DNA from: Siphonodentalium dalli
Lineage: Eukaryota > Mollusca > Scaphopoda > Gadilida > Siphonodentaliidae
Length of the DNA: 64,000 nt
Assembly (NCBI GenBank): GCA_032622095.1
Contig: CP136066.1
Coordinates: 174,343,164-174,407,163, forward strand
Reading direction: 5' to 3'
Position 1 is the first letter of the stretch, and the number at the start of each line of letters is the position of its first letter. Made by a program: the position numbers and the translations under genes. Under the pieces are notes generated by a model, which saw only the letters and a program-made list of their open reading frames with translations, did no database searches and was not told where the DNA came from. Of the stretch, positions 21,439 through 36,400 are shown in pieces.

Positions 21439-24400
21439 CTGTGAAGAAAAAGATAATTTTGAGTCAGGGGGATGTCAAACAATATTTTCCGAGCATGTAT
21501 GAGGGGGCAGGGTTTCTCAAGAAAGTTGAAAAATATTGGTGAATCAATACTATTCATTTCAGGAAACTCTAACAACATAATTATATTAGTGGTGTTTAGG
21601 AAAAGTTAACACCTATCTTAAGATGCATTTAATCTCATAGCATTAGTAGCGATTGTTGGAGGGATTACCAGTATTTAATGTGGTGGTGATGGTGGTGTTT
21701 ACATAGCTAATCCTCCTGTGATATGCCCTTCTAATGAAACATTACACTTCTAACATTGTATTGTTCCATGATTGGCTTATTGTTGTATGATAAACCACCA
21801 TTGAGATGCGAGTATAATTAATTAACTAACAGTTTTTCTATCGATATCAAAAGTCGTTCAAACTGCAAGTGTCGAAACATAAGACTTAAGGTTGCAGAAA
21901 ATGGGACCGCATTTTGCAAATGCTAAAATAATTTGTCAAAAAGTATTTTCATTTGGCAAAAGTAAATTTTGGTCCAGCACGGACCATGTGAGGGGGTAGG
22001 TGGTCAAGAGTACCCAAAAGCAATTTTTTCCGCAACTCAAAAACAAATTTCCTCCATACTTTTTAACTATTTTTGGCCTTAAAACTTAGAGATAATGTAA
22101 TTTTAATATCAACAATGCCTTTAGATAGACAGTATAGATTGTTTCGTGTTGTTTAATTACTAAATGACCAGTATGTCAGTTTAGGTCACTCGGAACATAA
22201 AATGAATGGACACATTGTATAAGCAATCATTGACATGTAAAGCTCAGCTAATCACATACACCAACCTGCTATAGGTAGTTGATAGGAAACAAACAGTAAG
22301 CGGTAAAAACTTAATATTCTTCCAAAAACAATTTATTTTGTGTTTCTTGAGGGGGTGGGGTATTAAAATAGTCCGAAAAAAAACTTGCTAAAAAGGAAAG
22401 AACAGAAATGGCCAAATGTAAAAAAGTATCTGAGACCCCCTTGTTTGAGTTAAAAATTTTTCAATGGTGGTTTCTCTTCCCAGGCAACACTTCCATAACA
22501 GAATTTTTTATGAAACTTATTTTCTCAGGTACCCCCACCATCACCCGAAGGATCATTAAATAATTTAATTGGCCAAATTGCATAATATTTTCTAAGAGCT
22601 CAAAAGTCAAAAATTCATTTATCCACAACTTGAAATTGGAACAGGTTTTTATTCAAGATATGGACAGAAGACACTGGAATGACTGGATATGATTATACTG
22701 ACTTGATATCCTCATAAAATCGTTCACCTAAACACGACCATTGTTTGATGAACTTATGAGCTGAATAGGCCTAAAATTTAATGAATGGGAATAAATAAGT
22801 ATCGAATTATTTCAGGGATAAGAAGGCAGTACTTACTTTGAGTGCCAATATACTGTGAGCAATGGTTCGACCTGTCCTCTTGTCTGTGCTGTAACCTTCC
22901 ATTTCTTTTATCCAAGTTTCACATTGCCGAAGAATCTCATGTCGTTTGAACCAGAAGTGTGTCTGGACCAGCTGCAAAAAAAAATGGGTAGAAATTTGAA
23001 GAGCTTTGTCTTATTTGACTACAAATTAACCTTTTCTATACTAAATACTCATCAATGAGTAGTTATCACAAAGGAAATGTTAAGATAATAAGTTCAGCAA
23101 ACGTTTGTTGAACTTATTATCTTAACATTTCCTTGCAATAAATAGAATTCCTTCTATACTTGTATTATCTGTTGTCTGCTTATTTTTCCTGAAAACCCCT
23201 CCAAATCGATAATAGGCCATTCCAATGTATACTTTTATAACGGAATGGAAGAGTCCATTTTGTAGAGAAAGTATTAAGCCATTTTAGCTAATCTGAACAA
23301 CTAAAACAAGATAACTAACAAGAGCATCATTAGTTAAGGCGTGGCAAAATATGACCATAATCGACTCCTTAACCACAGCAGAATTATGGGTAATTTTTCA
23401 GGATTTAGTCGCAAAATATGGCTTGTTGCCATTCATCGGAAAGCTCTGAGATCTTTCCGATGAATGGCAACAAGCCATATTTCCGACTAAATCCTGAAAA
23501 ATTACCCATAATTCTGCTGTGGTTAAGGAGTCGATGGTAATTCCAAAAAAGCGCCATAACTCGAGTGAAAATGTGCAGACCGAGCCAAATTTTAAACACC
23601 ACCTGAATTTTGGTCTAGTAAACTCACATACCAAAATTCCATTCAGATCAGACTTACTAGAGTTATCATCCGGAAATGAAAAATTGAGTGCAAATTCCAA
23701 CAAAAATGGCCATAACTCTGGTGAATATTGGCGGCAGAACCCGAATTCGAACTTGACCTGTATTTCGTGCTTGTAAACCCACATACAAAATTTCATCAAG
23801 AAATCATCTGGAAACCAAAAGCGAACGGATAGATAGACAGACAGACAAACCAATAACATAATATGTTCATTTTTTTTTTAAATGGCATATAAAAGCTATC
23901 AAAATCCTTTAAATCAGTACTATTCAGCGTATTATTGTCACTCACATATGCATATCCCCACATAGAACATGAATGAATGATGTTGGTTGGTTGAAATTAT
24001 GTCACGTCCAAAGCCTTCCTATTGTATGGAAGCAACTTACAATGCATGATTGAAACCGATAGAATATTGTTGGAATTGGGTGTTAAATACTCTACAAATT
24101 ACAATTAACCCTTTCATGACAGGAGTTGAGCTGGTACAGCATTAAATACCATGCGCCAGCGCATTATCTTATATATGTGAATCTCCCATAGGGAGCCTCA
24201 CACATAAGAGAATGCACTGGCTTATACGGTCAAGGTAAATATTGTTAGGCCAATGCATTCTCTTATATATGCGAGGCTACCCAAGGGGGGACTCACACAT
24301 ATAAGAGAATGCTCTGGCTTACAAGGTCAAGGTAAATATTGTTACGTCAATGCATTATCTTATATATGCAAGTCTCCCATAGGAGCCTCACACATATAAG

Positions 24401-27400
24401 AGAATTCTCTGACTTTAGCAAAATTTCAGGAAGCTCCATATTATGGACTTACTTCAGTGAATACAAACGATAAGTATATACAGTATCTATACAGTATCTC
24501 TACCGGAAGAAATTAGCAATCAACTGAGATTGTCGAAAATTCAAACCACATCGACTGTACTATTTCAGAGAACACAACATTTGAAATACTCACAAATGTA
24601 AATATTTACTACTTTATTCGGGACGAGTTATTGGGCATAAACATTACAGCAAGGAATCTGCCAACAATACTCACTGCATGTAATTCGTTTATGACAATGA
24701 CGCTGCTTTCTGCCTATTATGGGTATGAAATTTATGAAAATAACTTATTTTTTACATCATTATTTGTTATTCCATTCCAAATATTTCAGCGGAGTGTTTT
24801 AATCATTTTAATACAATCAAACATTCTATAAAATATAAGTGAGAGCGTTCTCAACTGAGTATCAGGGTTGCCAAAGTACCAACGCTACCACAACTTTCGG
24901 TACCGGTTCCGTACTGATGTTCAGTACCGCAAACCGGGTCGGTATCAGTACTCATTGATTGGACTTTTATACTGCAAATAACTTTGGTTTCGTGGGGTTC
25001 CATAATCAATTATTCGTTAAGTTCGAGATTTAGTCAAACAACGAAAATAAAAATCGCAACGACATTTACGACTAAGTTGTGGTCTGCGACGGTTTTCGGC
25101 AAGTCGCAAAGGGAGGATTTTTTAAAAGACGGAATACAGAGTGGAACGAATGTAGACATGTATGTTTGACTACTGGGCTGGCTAAAATTGTAGGCTTGTA
25201 TGGATACACTGTACACCATATTATTTGTGTGGTAATTAAATAGAGAACTCACTAATCGGCCATATTACTAGCATGTTGTAATTTCATAAATGATGTCACC
25301 CAATGAAACCAAAGTTGTTTTCAGTAAGCCTAGTTGTTGTTGGCTAGAAAATTATATAAAATATATTTTGAGAGAAAATAGTCAAATACACTCTGTGTCT
25401 GTGACATTAACTTTATATCACAATAAAAGCTAAAACAAGGGAAAATAAAATTCAATAGATGTCACTCATGTGATCATTAGAATCATTACGTCATAATACG
25501 TCTGGTAACTCTGTCCTGGTTGCCTATGCCTTCATGTCACGACTCAAAAGTTCACAACTCACAAAGTCACTCGAGTTCTACAGTGTCAACATCCATGTCA
25601 TCATATATATCCATGGATGGTAATTTGGGTGTTTGGTACTTTTGCGCCTTGTCGGTGCCCAAATGGTGGGCGCGAATGATTGACAGTGTGTCAACTAGCC
25701 GATCTCCCATTCATGAACGAATCTTAGAGGTGATCACATGCACCCACACAATGCAATCATTCTGTAAATTTCGTGACAAGTTGTCATAGTGCGGCATACT
25801 GTGCCTTTTATGTTTAAATGTGCTGACGATATCACGTTAACCCATCGCAGTTGTGTTTGGCGTTATGTTGAGCTGCTTAATTAACCCTTTATATTCGTTA
25901 AGAGGTATATTAATATATATCAACAATCAGTACCGAGAACCGTCGGTACTCGACATCAGAACCGGAGATTTGCAAATATAAGAGAATGCATTGGCACAGG
26001 GTTTTTTCTAAATTTCAGAAAGCTCCAGTCATGGAAGGCTCAATACATGGATACTTTTAAGCATGTTGATGGATCTATTAACCCTTCCATGACTGAAGCT
26101 TCCTGAAATTTGCGAAAAACCATGTGCCAATGTATTCTCTTATATATGCGAGTCTCCAATAGGGAGCCTCGCATATATAAGAGAATACATTGGCCAAACA
26201 ATATTTACCTCGACCATGTAAGCCAATGCATTCTCTTATATATGCAAGGTTCCCTATGGGAACCTAACTGCTGAGTATTGTGTAACAAAGCATTAATGAT
26301 TTTCATCAGAGGTGACCTTTAGATATGTAATCTAAAGCTTTAACCTATTCATGACGGGAGCTGCACTGGTGCAGCATTAAACATCCTGTGCCATGACATT
26401 ATCTTATATATGCGAGCCTCCCATAGGGCGCCTCAGAGCCTCCCATAGGGAGCCTCAGATATAAGAGAATGCACTAGCTTAGAACATCAAGGTAAATATT
26501 GTTAGGTCAAAACATGCTCTTATATATGTGGAGCTCCCTAAGGGAGATTTGCAAATATAAGAGAATGCATTGGCACAGGGTTTTTTCTAAATTTCAGAAA
26601 GCTCCAGTCATGGAAGGCTCAATACATGGATACTTTTAAGCATGTTGATGGATCTATTAACCCTTCCATGACTGAAGCTTCCTGAAATTTGCGAAAAACC
26701 ATGTGCCAATGTATTCTCTTATATAAGAGAATACATTGGCCAAACAATATTTACCTCGACCATGTAAGCCAATGCATTCTCTTATATATGCAAGGTTCCC
26801 TATGGGAAACTCACATATATAAGAGAATGCACTGGCATAGGATCTTTAATGCTGTACCGAGATCCCATCATAAAAGGCTTAAAACACAATGACACAAATC
26901 TCATTGAAGCATGGAAATTTATTATTTATACACAACAATACACACCTCTTTGAAGCATGGTGATGGATTTTTGAGTTGCTCGAGCATAGCCCATTTCACA
27001 GTAGCTTGACGTATGTTAGCATCATACTCTCGTGAACTTGCTGTACCAGATGGTGTCCCTCGGGATCTCTCATATCCCGGCTCATTGAAGTAAGGTTCCG
27101 TTACCAGAATCAAAGATTGGATTGAAACCAATACCTGAGGAAAGGAAACATTAAAAGAGTATAGTTAGGTGAATCAGAATGATGCTGAAAGCATTTAAAG
27201 ACATATTATGGACTTGTTCGGTTCTGCAAAACTTATAAGTTAGCACTCAAGCGCTATGTCGACAGGAAGAATTAGTATTCTATTAACATCACCGAAAATC
27301 TCAAACAAAACGATGATACCACTCCATAGAAAACATTACTGAGCTAAGCTCAATTGTAAATATTTGCTACTCGATTCAGGATGCAATTTTTATATAATAT

Positions 27401-30400
27401 TTGCAAAAAATAAATACTTTGAGCAAGATTATTCTCCATTTCAATTTGATCACTCTAACGGAGTGTTTCACATCACTTTAATTCATGGTGTAAATTTAAT
27501 TTTTGAAAGTTCTCATTAGGGTTGTGACGATTAATCGTGAATACAATGTATTGCGATACACTTTCAAATGATACATGTATCGTATTGTGTCATGTTTATC
27601 GTGATACAGGAAATCAAGTAATTTCTGAAGATGGAAATGTGTAAAAAATCAAAAGCTGCAATGTTCTCTCAAGTTTACATGTATATTATGTGTATTTGAC
27701 TCATCTAGCTTATAAACTATTAAACTGCATGAACTGTTAGCTCCAGTTAAAACATGTAGGTTTTGCTAATTCCAGTGGTAATTCATTTGAGAACATTAAT
27801 TTATGGTATTGTGATATGAATAGTATCGTTGATCATGTATCGCAATTCCTATCGTATTGTGACCAAGTATATACAGCCCTAGTTATCATTGAAAATATTC
27901 TGTTAGACCTTTAATTAGACACAGTTTCATTTTCCACATTCCAATTACAACATATATTTTTCATAAAATAATGCAGTTACACCACTAATGTCTTCTTTTT
28001 GTTGATTGAATAGGCCAAAAACATGATATGTTAACCCAGCTTTTATAAATACAAAATAAGAGTAATTTTTACTAAAAAGTTCCAAGAAATATTTAATATT
28101 TCAAATTATGGTTCTTCATTGGAACTATTTCCTTATAGTTGAATTTTTTTATATTATATATTTTTTTAAATTTAACTATTTAAAGATGGTTCTAGAACTA
28201 CATACCTGTAAGAAACTTGATGTCTGTGCATTCCATTTCTCCTCTGGTCTCCCATGCCAAGTGTTCAGTACACTCAGACAGACCTAAAAAAAAACATCGA
28301 ATTATAAATAGCATGTCTTTGTTATTCAAGGCATTAATTTACACACAAACCATGGTAACAATAAAGCGAGTATTTTACTGATATGCATCTTATAATTTAC
28401 CATAACATAGCTATATTGGTTTATTTCAATCTCATGGCATTAGAGAGTGTCAGTACATTTACAATAATATATTACTCTGTCTTAATAATCCAATATGTGT
28501 TTACACCCCAACTATAGAGTGGACGAAATGTACAATATATGGAAATTGCTTGAAAAAGAAGAATAGTTATTTGTGGTTGTCTAGTAGTACTCTAGTTGTT
28601 ATCTTATATTTTTCTGTGATTATAATTTCTTACCTTTCCATCATTGTACAGGTTAGGATTGAACCTAATGGAGTGGTTTCCTGTCGTCTCTAAATTGATC
28701 ATCGGCGGAGAGTTGGGATAGTCTTGTGGGAAGTAGACATCAAATTCAAAGCAACCATTACCATAAGGTGTGTCATCTGGACCCGTTATTAAAACCTGTA
28801 ATCGATTATAATCAACTATTATTATTATATTTACATTTCAAACGCATTAGACAGTAAATTAGTTTCAGTGCGCTTTACACATAGCAATACATGTTTAAAA
28901 CAAAGAGATAATAATATAGAGGGAAATAAAATGATGAGTATAAAAAAAATTAAAAGACCAGAGAAAATGAAATTACTACATAAAATAAATCAAACTCCAG
29001 GCAGAGTTATCTCCCATCGCTCTGCTGAGATACTACTGCCACAAGGTCTTTTGGTAAGGATTTCTGACATGATCTTAGTTCTTATGTTTTAGGATAAAAA
29101 TTGTCTATGTCGGGCTCAGTTCATATTGTTTTGAAAGAATTACCATTATTGCAAACTTTTGGTGGTCAAAATAAGATAATAGGCGACTAGTTATAGTTCC
29201 AACCAAATGTAAAAATAGATGTATCGGTCTGCAAAGTACCATCCTTCCAGCAGTGATCTATCACAGTGATAACGGAGAGGGAGCTGCATGGAGTTTGAAA
29301 ACAAATTTAAAAAACAATTAAAATATAACCAATCGTGAATCTATAAGAAATTAGAGAATGGATAACCAACTCAACTACTGCTGAGATTCAACATGAGAAT
29401 GGCACCAGAGAAAAGATAACGTTGTTATTCAAATTAAATTATATTAGCCATATATCAGAAACTTGGATCAAACTTGAAAACACTAATAAAGTAACCCAAG
29501 GAAAACCAACAGAAAAATTGAAGAAAAAATAACAGCGATAAATTCTGATTACGGAATATAATTTCATCTTGTAAAAGATAAAGTTATTTAAGAATTTGGG
29601 AAAAGTTTGCACCCAATTTAACCCTTTCTTTACTGAATGGATTTTCGCAAACAGTTATAAAAGCATACATTGGAAAGGTCTATTATTAATTTGTAGGGCT
29701 ATTAAGGATATATGAGCAGACGACAGCCAGACGGAATAATAATACAAGTGATGAAGTAATCATATTCATTGGCGGGAAATGTTTAGATAATAAGTTCAAC
29801 AGGTCGTTTATTGAATTTATTAGCTGAACATTTCCAAAGGGAACTAATCATCATTAAGTATTCAGTATAGTAATGGTTAATCTCTGAGGGTATGTATATT
29901 TAGTAAATTAAAGCAAGATTGGCAGCAAAAATTACAAATTAAGATGGCACTGTTGAAACGTCCAAAACAAGGATAAATCAGACACCAAAGCTGAATGAGT
30001 AGAACCCACCAACAAACAATTATCAATCCAAAGGATACACCAACTTCTAAGAACTTAACCCTTTCATGAACGGAGCTGCGCTGGTGCAGCATTGAAGATC
30101 CTGTGCCTTGTGCTGGTGGATTCTCTTATATATGCATCTCCCATAGGGAGCCTCTCATATATAAGAGAATGCACTGGCTTACAAGGTCAGGGTAAATATT
30201 GTTAGGCCAATATATTCTCTTTAAAATGCGAGGCTCCCTATGGGAGTGAATGCATTGGCACAGTTTTCACAAAATTTCAAGAAACTTAAGTTAGCTAGTT
30301 GTGCTAAAATTAAAATTTAAACATTTAGGCCATGCAAAGCAAATTTCCCATTTCTCAGAGTGTGCAACCATTTCATCTGCCGAGGAATGCTTTTTATACA

Positions 30401-33400
30401 AACACATGTGGAATTCAGACCCGTTTCCCCAGTTCAGATTTCCAATTCATTACTTTAATTAATTCATTACTTTAACTATGTTCAAACATTTGTTAAACAT
30501 GTGATCATTCATAATTGCAATCTCAATAAAAAAATGTGCGTATCACACTTTATTGGGTGACTTTTCAATAAAATAAATCTAATGGAATCTATCTGCTAAC
30601 TATTTTACAGACATCTGGTCGGGAAATAATTTCTACAGGCAACTGAAATGAGACCCGTAGTTAGCCAATGTGGAATGCTTTGTTGGCTTATGCCCCGGAA
30701 AATAATAGTTACGCACGCACACATGCTTTTAAAAATGTTTTTTTGGCAAATTGACTTGGCATGGCCTTAAAATATATATTTCTGAGACTGACCTTCATGA
30801 CATCGAGTCTTTCTTCATCACAGCGGACATACACTGAGCTGCTCACAGCTAGCGGTAGAGATGTCGACAGAGTGACAGCCTCCTGTGCTAATCGTCGAGT
30901 TCGTGAGGGGCTATTTATATCTGCAGCTGCCTTCACATTTGATTCATAATGATGACAAAGTGTGAACTTCACTCCATTTCCTTCGTCCGTTATCATCTCA
31001 TATGTATCTGTGACAATAAAATACAGTTTATCAAGAGGTTGCAGCCAGGCCTCAAAATATGGTGTCGGATATTTGCAGAATGAGGTCCCCAGAGGGTTAA
31101 TTTAGTGACCGCTACCATGCAATTGCGAGCTAGCATACCCAATTCCATCATATGTGGACCTCATTCTGCACATGGTGTCATCGGTATGGGAGACCTAGAC
31201 TCAGATTTAAGTTCACAGATGGTGAGGATTGTGATGTACACCCATTGGGCACCTTGATTATGCATTGTGTCATCTAAAAAACTAATTTATTTTATATTAA
31301 ATTCAGATACTTTCCGGAAAAGATGAAGCCAAATCAGAATGAGGTCCCCAAGGGTGAATTTAGTGATGCCAGCCCACTGTGAGTGGTATTGTCACTAAAT
31401 TCACCCACTGGGTTTCTCATTCTGCAAATGTCCGGCCTGTTTCTAGCATAACCTTTCAGTGCCAAAATGAATCATGGTCAGAACAAAACATAAATTGAAA
31501 ACAAAAAAAGAGTTGAAAGATAAACTCCAAGTCAAATAAGATGAAAAAGCCACAACTGTGACACACAAAATCGGACCGTAATCAAAACCTAAACTTGGCT
31601 GACAAACTCAAACGCCAAATTTGGTTTTGATCCATCAACCAAATCCAAAGGTCATTATAAGGAGAAAACAAATCAGCAAATTCTAAGTTGAAAAACATCC
31701 ATAAGCCAATAAAAAATTGCCATGCAGTGTCAACCGTTATGTCAAGTATGGGATATGTGATGGGAAGACACAGTGCAACGTTCATTGAAATTGGCAGAAT
31801 ACAGTAATGCCCTAAATAATCGACTCCTTAACCACAGCAGAATTATGGGTAACTTTTCAGGATTTAGTCGGAAATATGGCATGTTGCCATTCATCGGAAA
31901 GCTCTCAGTGAGAGCTTTTCGATGAGTGGCAACAAGCCATATTTCCGTCTAAATCCTGAAAAGTTAGTTATTGCCGACTAAATCCTGAAAAGTTACCCAT
32001 AATTCTGCTGTGGTTAAGGAGTCAATTATTTAGGGCATTACTGTAGTTGTTGAGTTATCACTTTGGTCGGACGCACATAGTCATTTTTTTAATGACAAAG
32101 GAATAAATTTATATTTACCAAATTGCATTTCCTTCATGACTGCCATGTATTTCTCATCCATGGTTGCCTTTGACTTAGCTCCCCTGTCTGAGCTCTCGTA
32201 AGCAGAGTCCTCACTGCTACAACTGGCGTCCTCGCTGTGCTTCATTCGGCTGATGGTCGTGTGTACCAGAGATGCGGTCTCCTGAATGTCGGGAATCAGT
32301 AACGCTAGTCCCTCATTCTCTTCCTCCTCCTCTTTGGTTCCAACGATCTTACCTTTATTTCCTCTGAAAAAGATCAACAGTTTAAAAAGTGCTACAATCG
32401 TGAATTTTCAAAATCTCAAATTCGAACTATTAATTTGAAGGAAAAAAATCATTATCCTTTATAATCAGTTTTCCTATAGTACTATAACACTGTTCACCCT
32501 AACAATACGAGAGATACATTCTAATTAAGAAAAAAAGTGGGTTTAATCAAAATTAATAAAAGGCCGCTCGGCATAGTGTCCCCCGAACCGGTGGCTTCAT
32601 TTGGAGCGGAGGCTTTGTAGAAGTATACTATATGGATAAGACACTTGTGCATTGTCTCATTACTGACATGCATACAAATAACCAAATCTTAAAAAAACTC
32701 TTAAAGTCAAAATATAACCTCAAATTGGCACAAAATGAAGAAATTACGGGAAAAATTGAATTTTCTAAGTCGAAAAGCCCATAACTCTGAGAAAAATCAT
32801 CGGATCAAACTCAACTTCGAACTTGACCTGTATCTTGATATGACTGATCCACATAAAAACGGTATTTGCAATTAAAGGATCCAAACTTGAGATATCATCC
32901 GGAAACCGAAAAAGTGAGAAATTTTCTATGTAAAACAAGTCGAAAAAGGGCCACAACTCTCGCAAAAATGGGCGGAGCATACCCATATTCGAACTTGACC
33001 TGTACATAGGGCTGTTACACTCACATACCAAATTTGGTTCAGATATGATCACACAGACTGAAGTTATCATCCGGAAACCATAAAATTACAAGATTCTAAG
33101 TAAAAAAAGGGCCATAACTCTAGCAACAAGAGCTACGCTGGGAGTGCAAAATACGCCCTCTCTGGGGAAAATTGGCGGATGGAACCCAAATTCGAACTTG
33201 ACCTGGATTTTCTCCTAATAAACCCACATACCAAATTTGATTGAAATCGGTTCACTCTAACTAAAGTTATCATCCGTACAACAAATTTCAGGGATTTTCT
33301 AAGTCAAATTACGTCAAAAAAGGGGCCATAACTCTCGCAAAAATTATCGGATTAAAACGAAATTCGGACTTGAGCTGTATTTCGATATATGTAAAGCACA

Positions 33401-36400
33401 AAAACGGGTTTTGCGTATAAACATTCCAAAATCGAGTTATCATCCGGAAACCAAAAAACATAAGAAAAACTGAATTTTCTGAGTCGAAAAAGGGGCATAA
33501 CTCTACCAAAAATGGTCGGACAGAACCCAATTTCGAACTTGACCTGTGTTTTGGTGGGAGAAAGTAATATAACAAATTTGGATTCATTCCGATAAACTAT
33601 ACTAAAGTTATCATCCGGACAACAAATTTCAAGGATTTTCTAAGTCGAAAAACGTCAAATAAGGGGCATAACTCCGGTGAAAATTGGCGGGCGGAACCCA
33701 AATTCGAACTTGAACTTACTTTTCGACTAATAAACCCACATACCAAATTTTATTAAATTTGGTTCACTCTAACTAAAGTTATCATCCGGAAACCAGGTTA
33801 ACGGACGCCCGGACGGACAGACGGACCAACACACCGATACTATAATACGGCCGTTTTTTCAAACGGGCGTATAAAAATGGGCGGAGCAAACCCATATTCG
33901 AACTTGACCTGTATTTTGGTCTGATAAACTCACCTATGAAATATGCTTTTGATCTAATAACCGAAACTAAAGTTATCATCCGGAAACCATTTCCGGACCC
34001 ACGGACAGACGGTACGAATGGACACCGGCTATTTTAATAGTCCCCTGAAATATATTTTTCGGGGGACAAAAACAATTTTCAAGGCAGGCTGGTCATTGGA
34101 GTTTCACAGGAAATATTTTCAACAAACGCAATGCATTATCTAGTTTATGTACCCAACTATGGTATGCGCTCAGTTTACTATCTGAAATCATAAATGTCTG
34201 CACAAATTTTTTTTTTTTTTTTTTTCATTGCATATTTTAGTTTCTCAGCGGCCATTTACAGAACTATTTTTTTGGAGGAAAAGTCACCATAAAACAACAT
34301 AATGTCTGAAAAGATGAATAAGTATTGAGTGTTTATGTCTGTCAGATTATTGTAAACGTTGTTGAATAATATTTATGTTGTTTTTGTCCATCACACGACA
34401 TAAACATAGTTATGCAAATGGCACCAAAGACTAAAATATGCAATAAAAAATGTTTTATTTATTTTCTAGCAGACATTCATGATTTCAGATAGTAAACTGA
34501 GCACATACCCTAGTTGTATTCATAACTTAATGCAGTGCGTCTGTTGCAAATATTTCCTGTCAAACTCTTCAATGAACAGTCATGAAAATTGTTGTATTTA
34601 TTTTGTTTAAACAGGATTTCTGCCAGGGGAAAATTAATGAGTCTGTATTGGGGAAACATACAACGCGATGGGAAGGTCATGTTTCATCCCACCGGGGGAA
34701 CATTTTTGTATTTGTCACTCAAAAGTAGTCATTTCCTTGAGATACTCAAAAAGCAATCCAAAGCTTCGTATATTACGCAAGTTGATCATTTCCATGATGC
34801 ATGAATTCTGTTGATGGTACCCACAGCATTAATCATGTAATTACACATGTGAAACCGCCATCGCATTGGCGACCAAATAAATGAACAAGCTACGAGTTGC
34901 AGCATTTAGAAATTGATAAGATTATGACAGGTATAATTAAACACTGAAAATCGTCTATGCTTTGACCAATAATACCTAGCAAGGAGAATTGAATTTTAAG
35001 TAGCTTCCGTGAAAATGAAACCAAAAGGATGTATTTTGTCAATCGTCAATCACTGCATGTAACTATAACCAAGTCTGAATTTAGATTATCTGTAGTCTCA
35101 TATTAACATTGTTTTCAGTTAATTTTTCCCTTCTGGGAAGTTTCTATATCCCTTAATTTGCAGAAGATAAAATGCATAATCGAGGTGATTAATGGGGTGA
35201 ACATTACCAACTTCAATTGGGGAATTTCAAACTGATCCTAGGTCTCCCATAGCAGTTGAGGCCTAAGAAGAATCAGGTCCTCCAGAGGGTGAATTTGGCG
35301 ATGCTATCCTTCTGAGCAAGAAAGCGTCACTATATTCACCCTCTGGGGCGCTCTTTCTGCAAATGTCAGACACACAAAATTCAGACTTGACTAAAACAGT
35401 TGAACTCAGATGATTTCCTTACTTGAGACGACTTGCATAGGTGTCAACACACTCTCTCATTTTCTCGAGTAGGTCGCCAACTGATGTCGTCACTTCAGAC
35501 GAATTTTCCTTCCCAAATGGCAAGAGCAGATGTCCTATGGTGGGACATAAAGCCACGCCCCTTAACAGTTCAAACAGTGATCTATACAGCGGGACATGAC
35601 GAGCCATATCCAGCACGGAATCGTTCCTGAGGTATGAAGACATGGCGGGAACGAGACACGATTGTCCGAACAAATCTGCTATCACATCAGGTAAGAGAAT
35701 TTTCTCACTCGGAGCAGTGTAGGTATCACAGTCAAAATCCTTAGGAATAGCACCGCCGGCATTTATATAGCTGGCCAGAACCTGTGGATAATAAATTACA
35801 CTGTAGCTCAACTTGGGAAGAAGTAAAATTATTTTGCTGAGCAATAAATAGAAAGATGAAAAAGGAGCATCTACGTGTCAATGTTAACATCCATGAAAAT
35901 TTCATGATGATCAGATGAACAGTGCGGACTGTAGCCCGTACTAATGGATTGTGCAGAAGGATTTAGTCATACAAAGAGTAAAATACAAGATGGTCATATT
36001 TTTGTAAGAAGTTCGGAAAAAATTGGTGGCTCCCATCTTTAGGTGACCCCGATAATCAGAATGAAATTTGGTAATGAGGGATGTGGTCTGTAGGGTGTTT
36101 TTTTTGCCAAATGACCCCAAAATAACTCATTTCCCATCTACATGTCAATTCAACAGCCATGAGAATTTTTATAATGATTCGACCAAAGGTTCAACCTGTA
36201 GCCAGTGTAAAAGAAATTGTTAACGGATGCACACAAACGTACGACGGATACCACCCCATTACTAAAAATAGCAAATAAGAGAGACGAAATACGCCACCAC
36301 AGTCTTCACATCCCCAAAGCAAATGCTCTTGCTCAACATAATTATTGTCATCGGTATAAATCACTATCCTAAAACATAGTGACACTTGTTGGAAATTTCC

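Noticed and set aside
33309-33587. Repeated minus frames with a similar [18 protein letters not shown] pattern in E, F and K blocks
   Set aside because: The pattern recurs because the DNA subunits recur; frames are short, broken and end in simple (GGAC)n sequence. Not a protein family.
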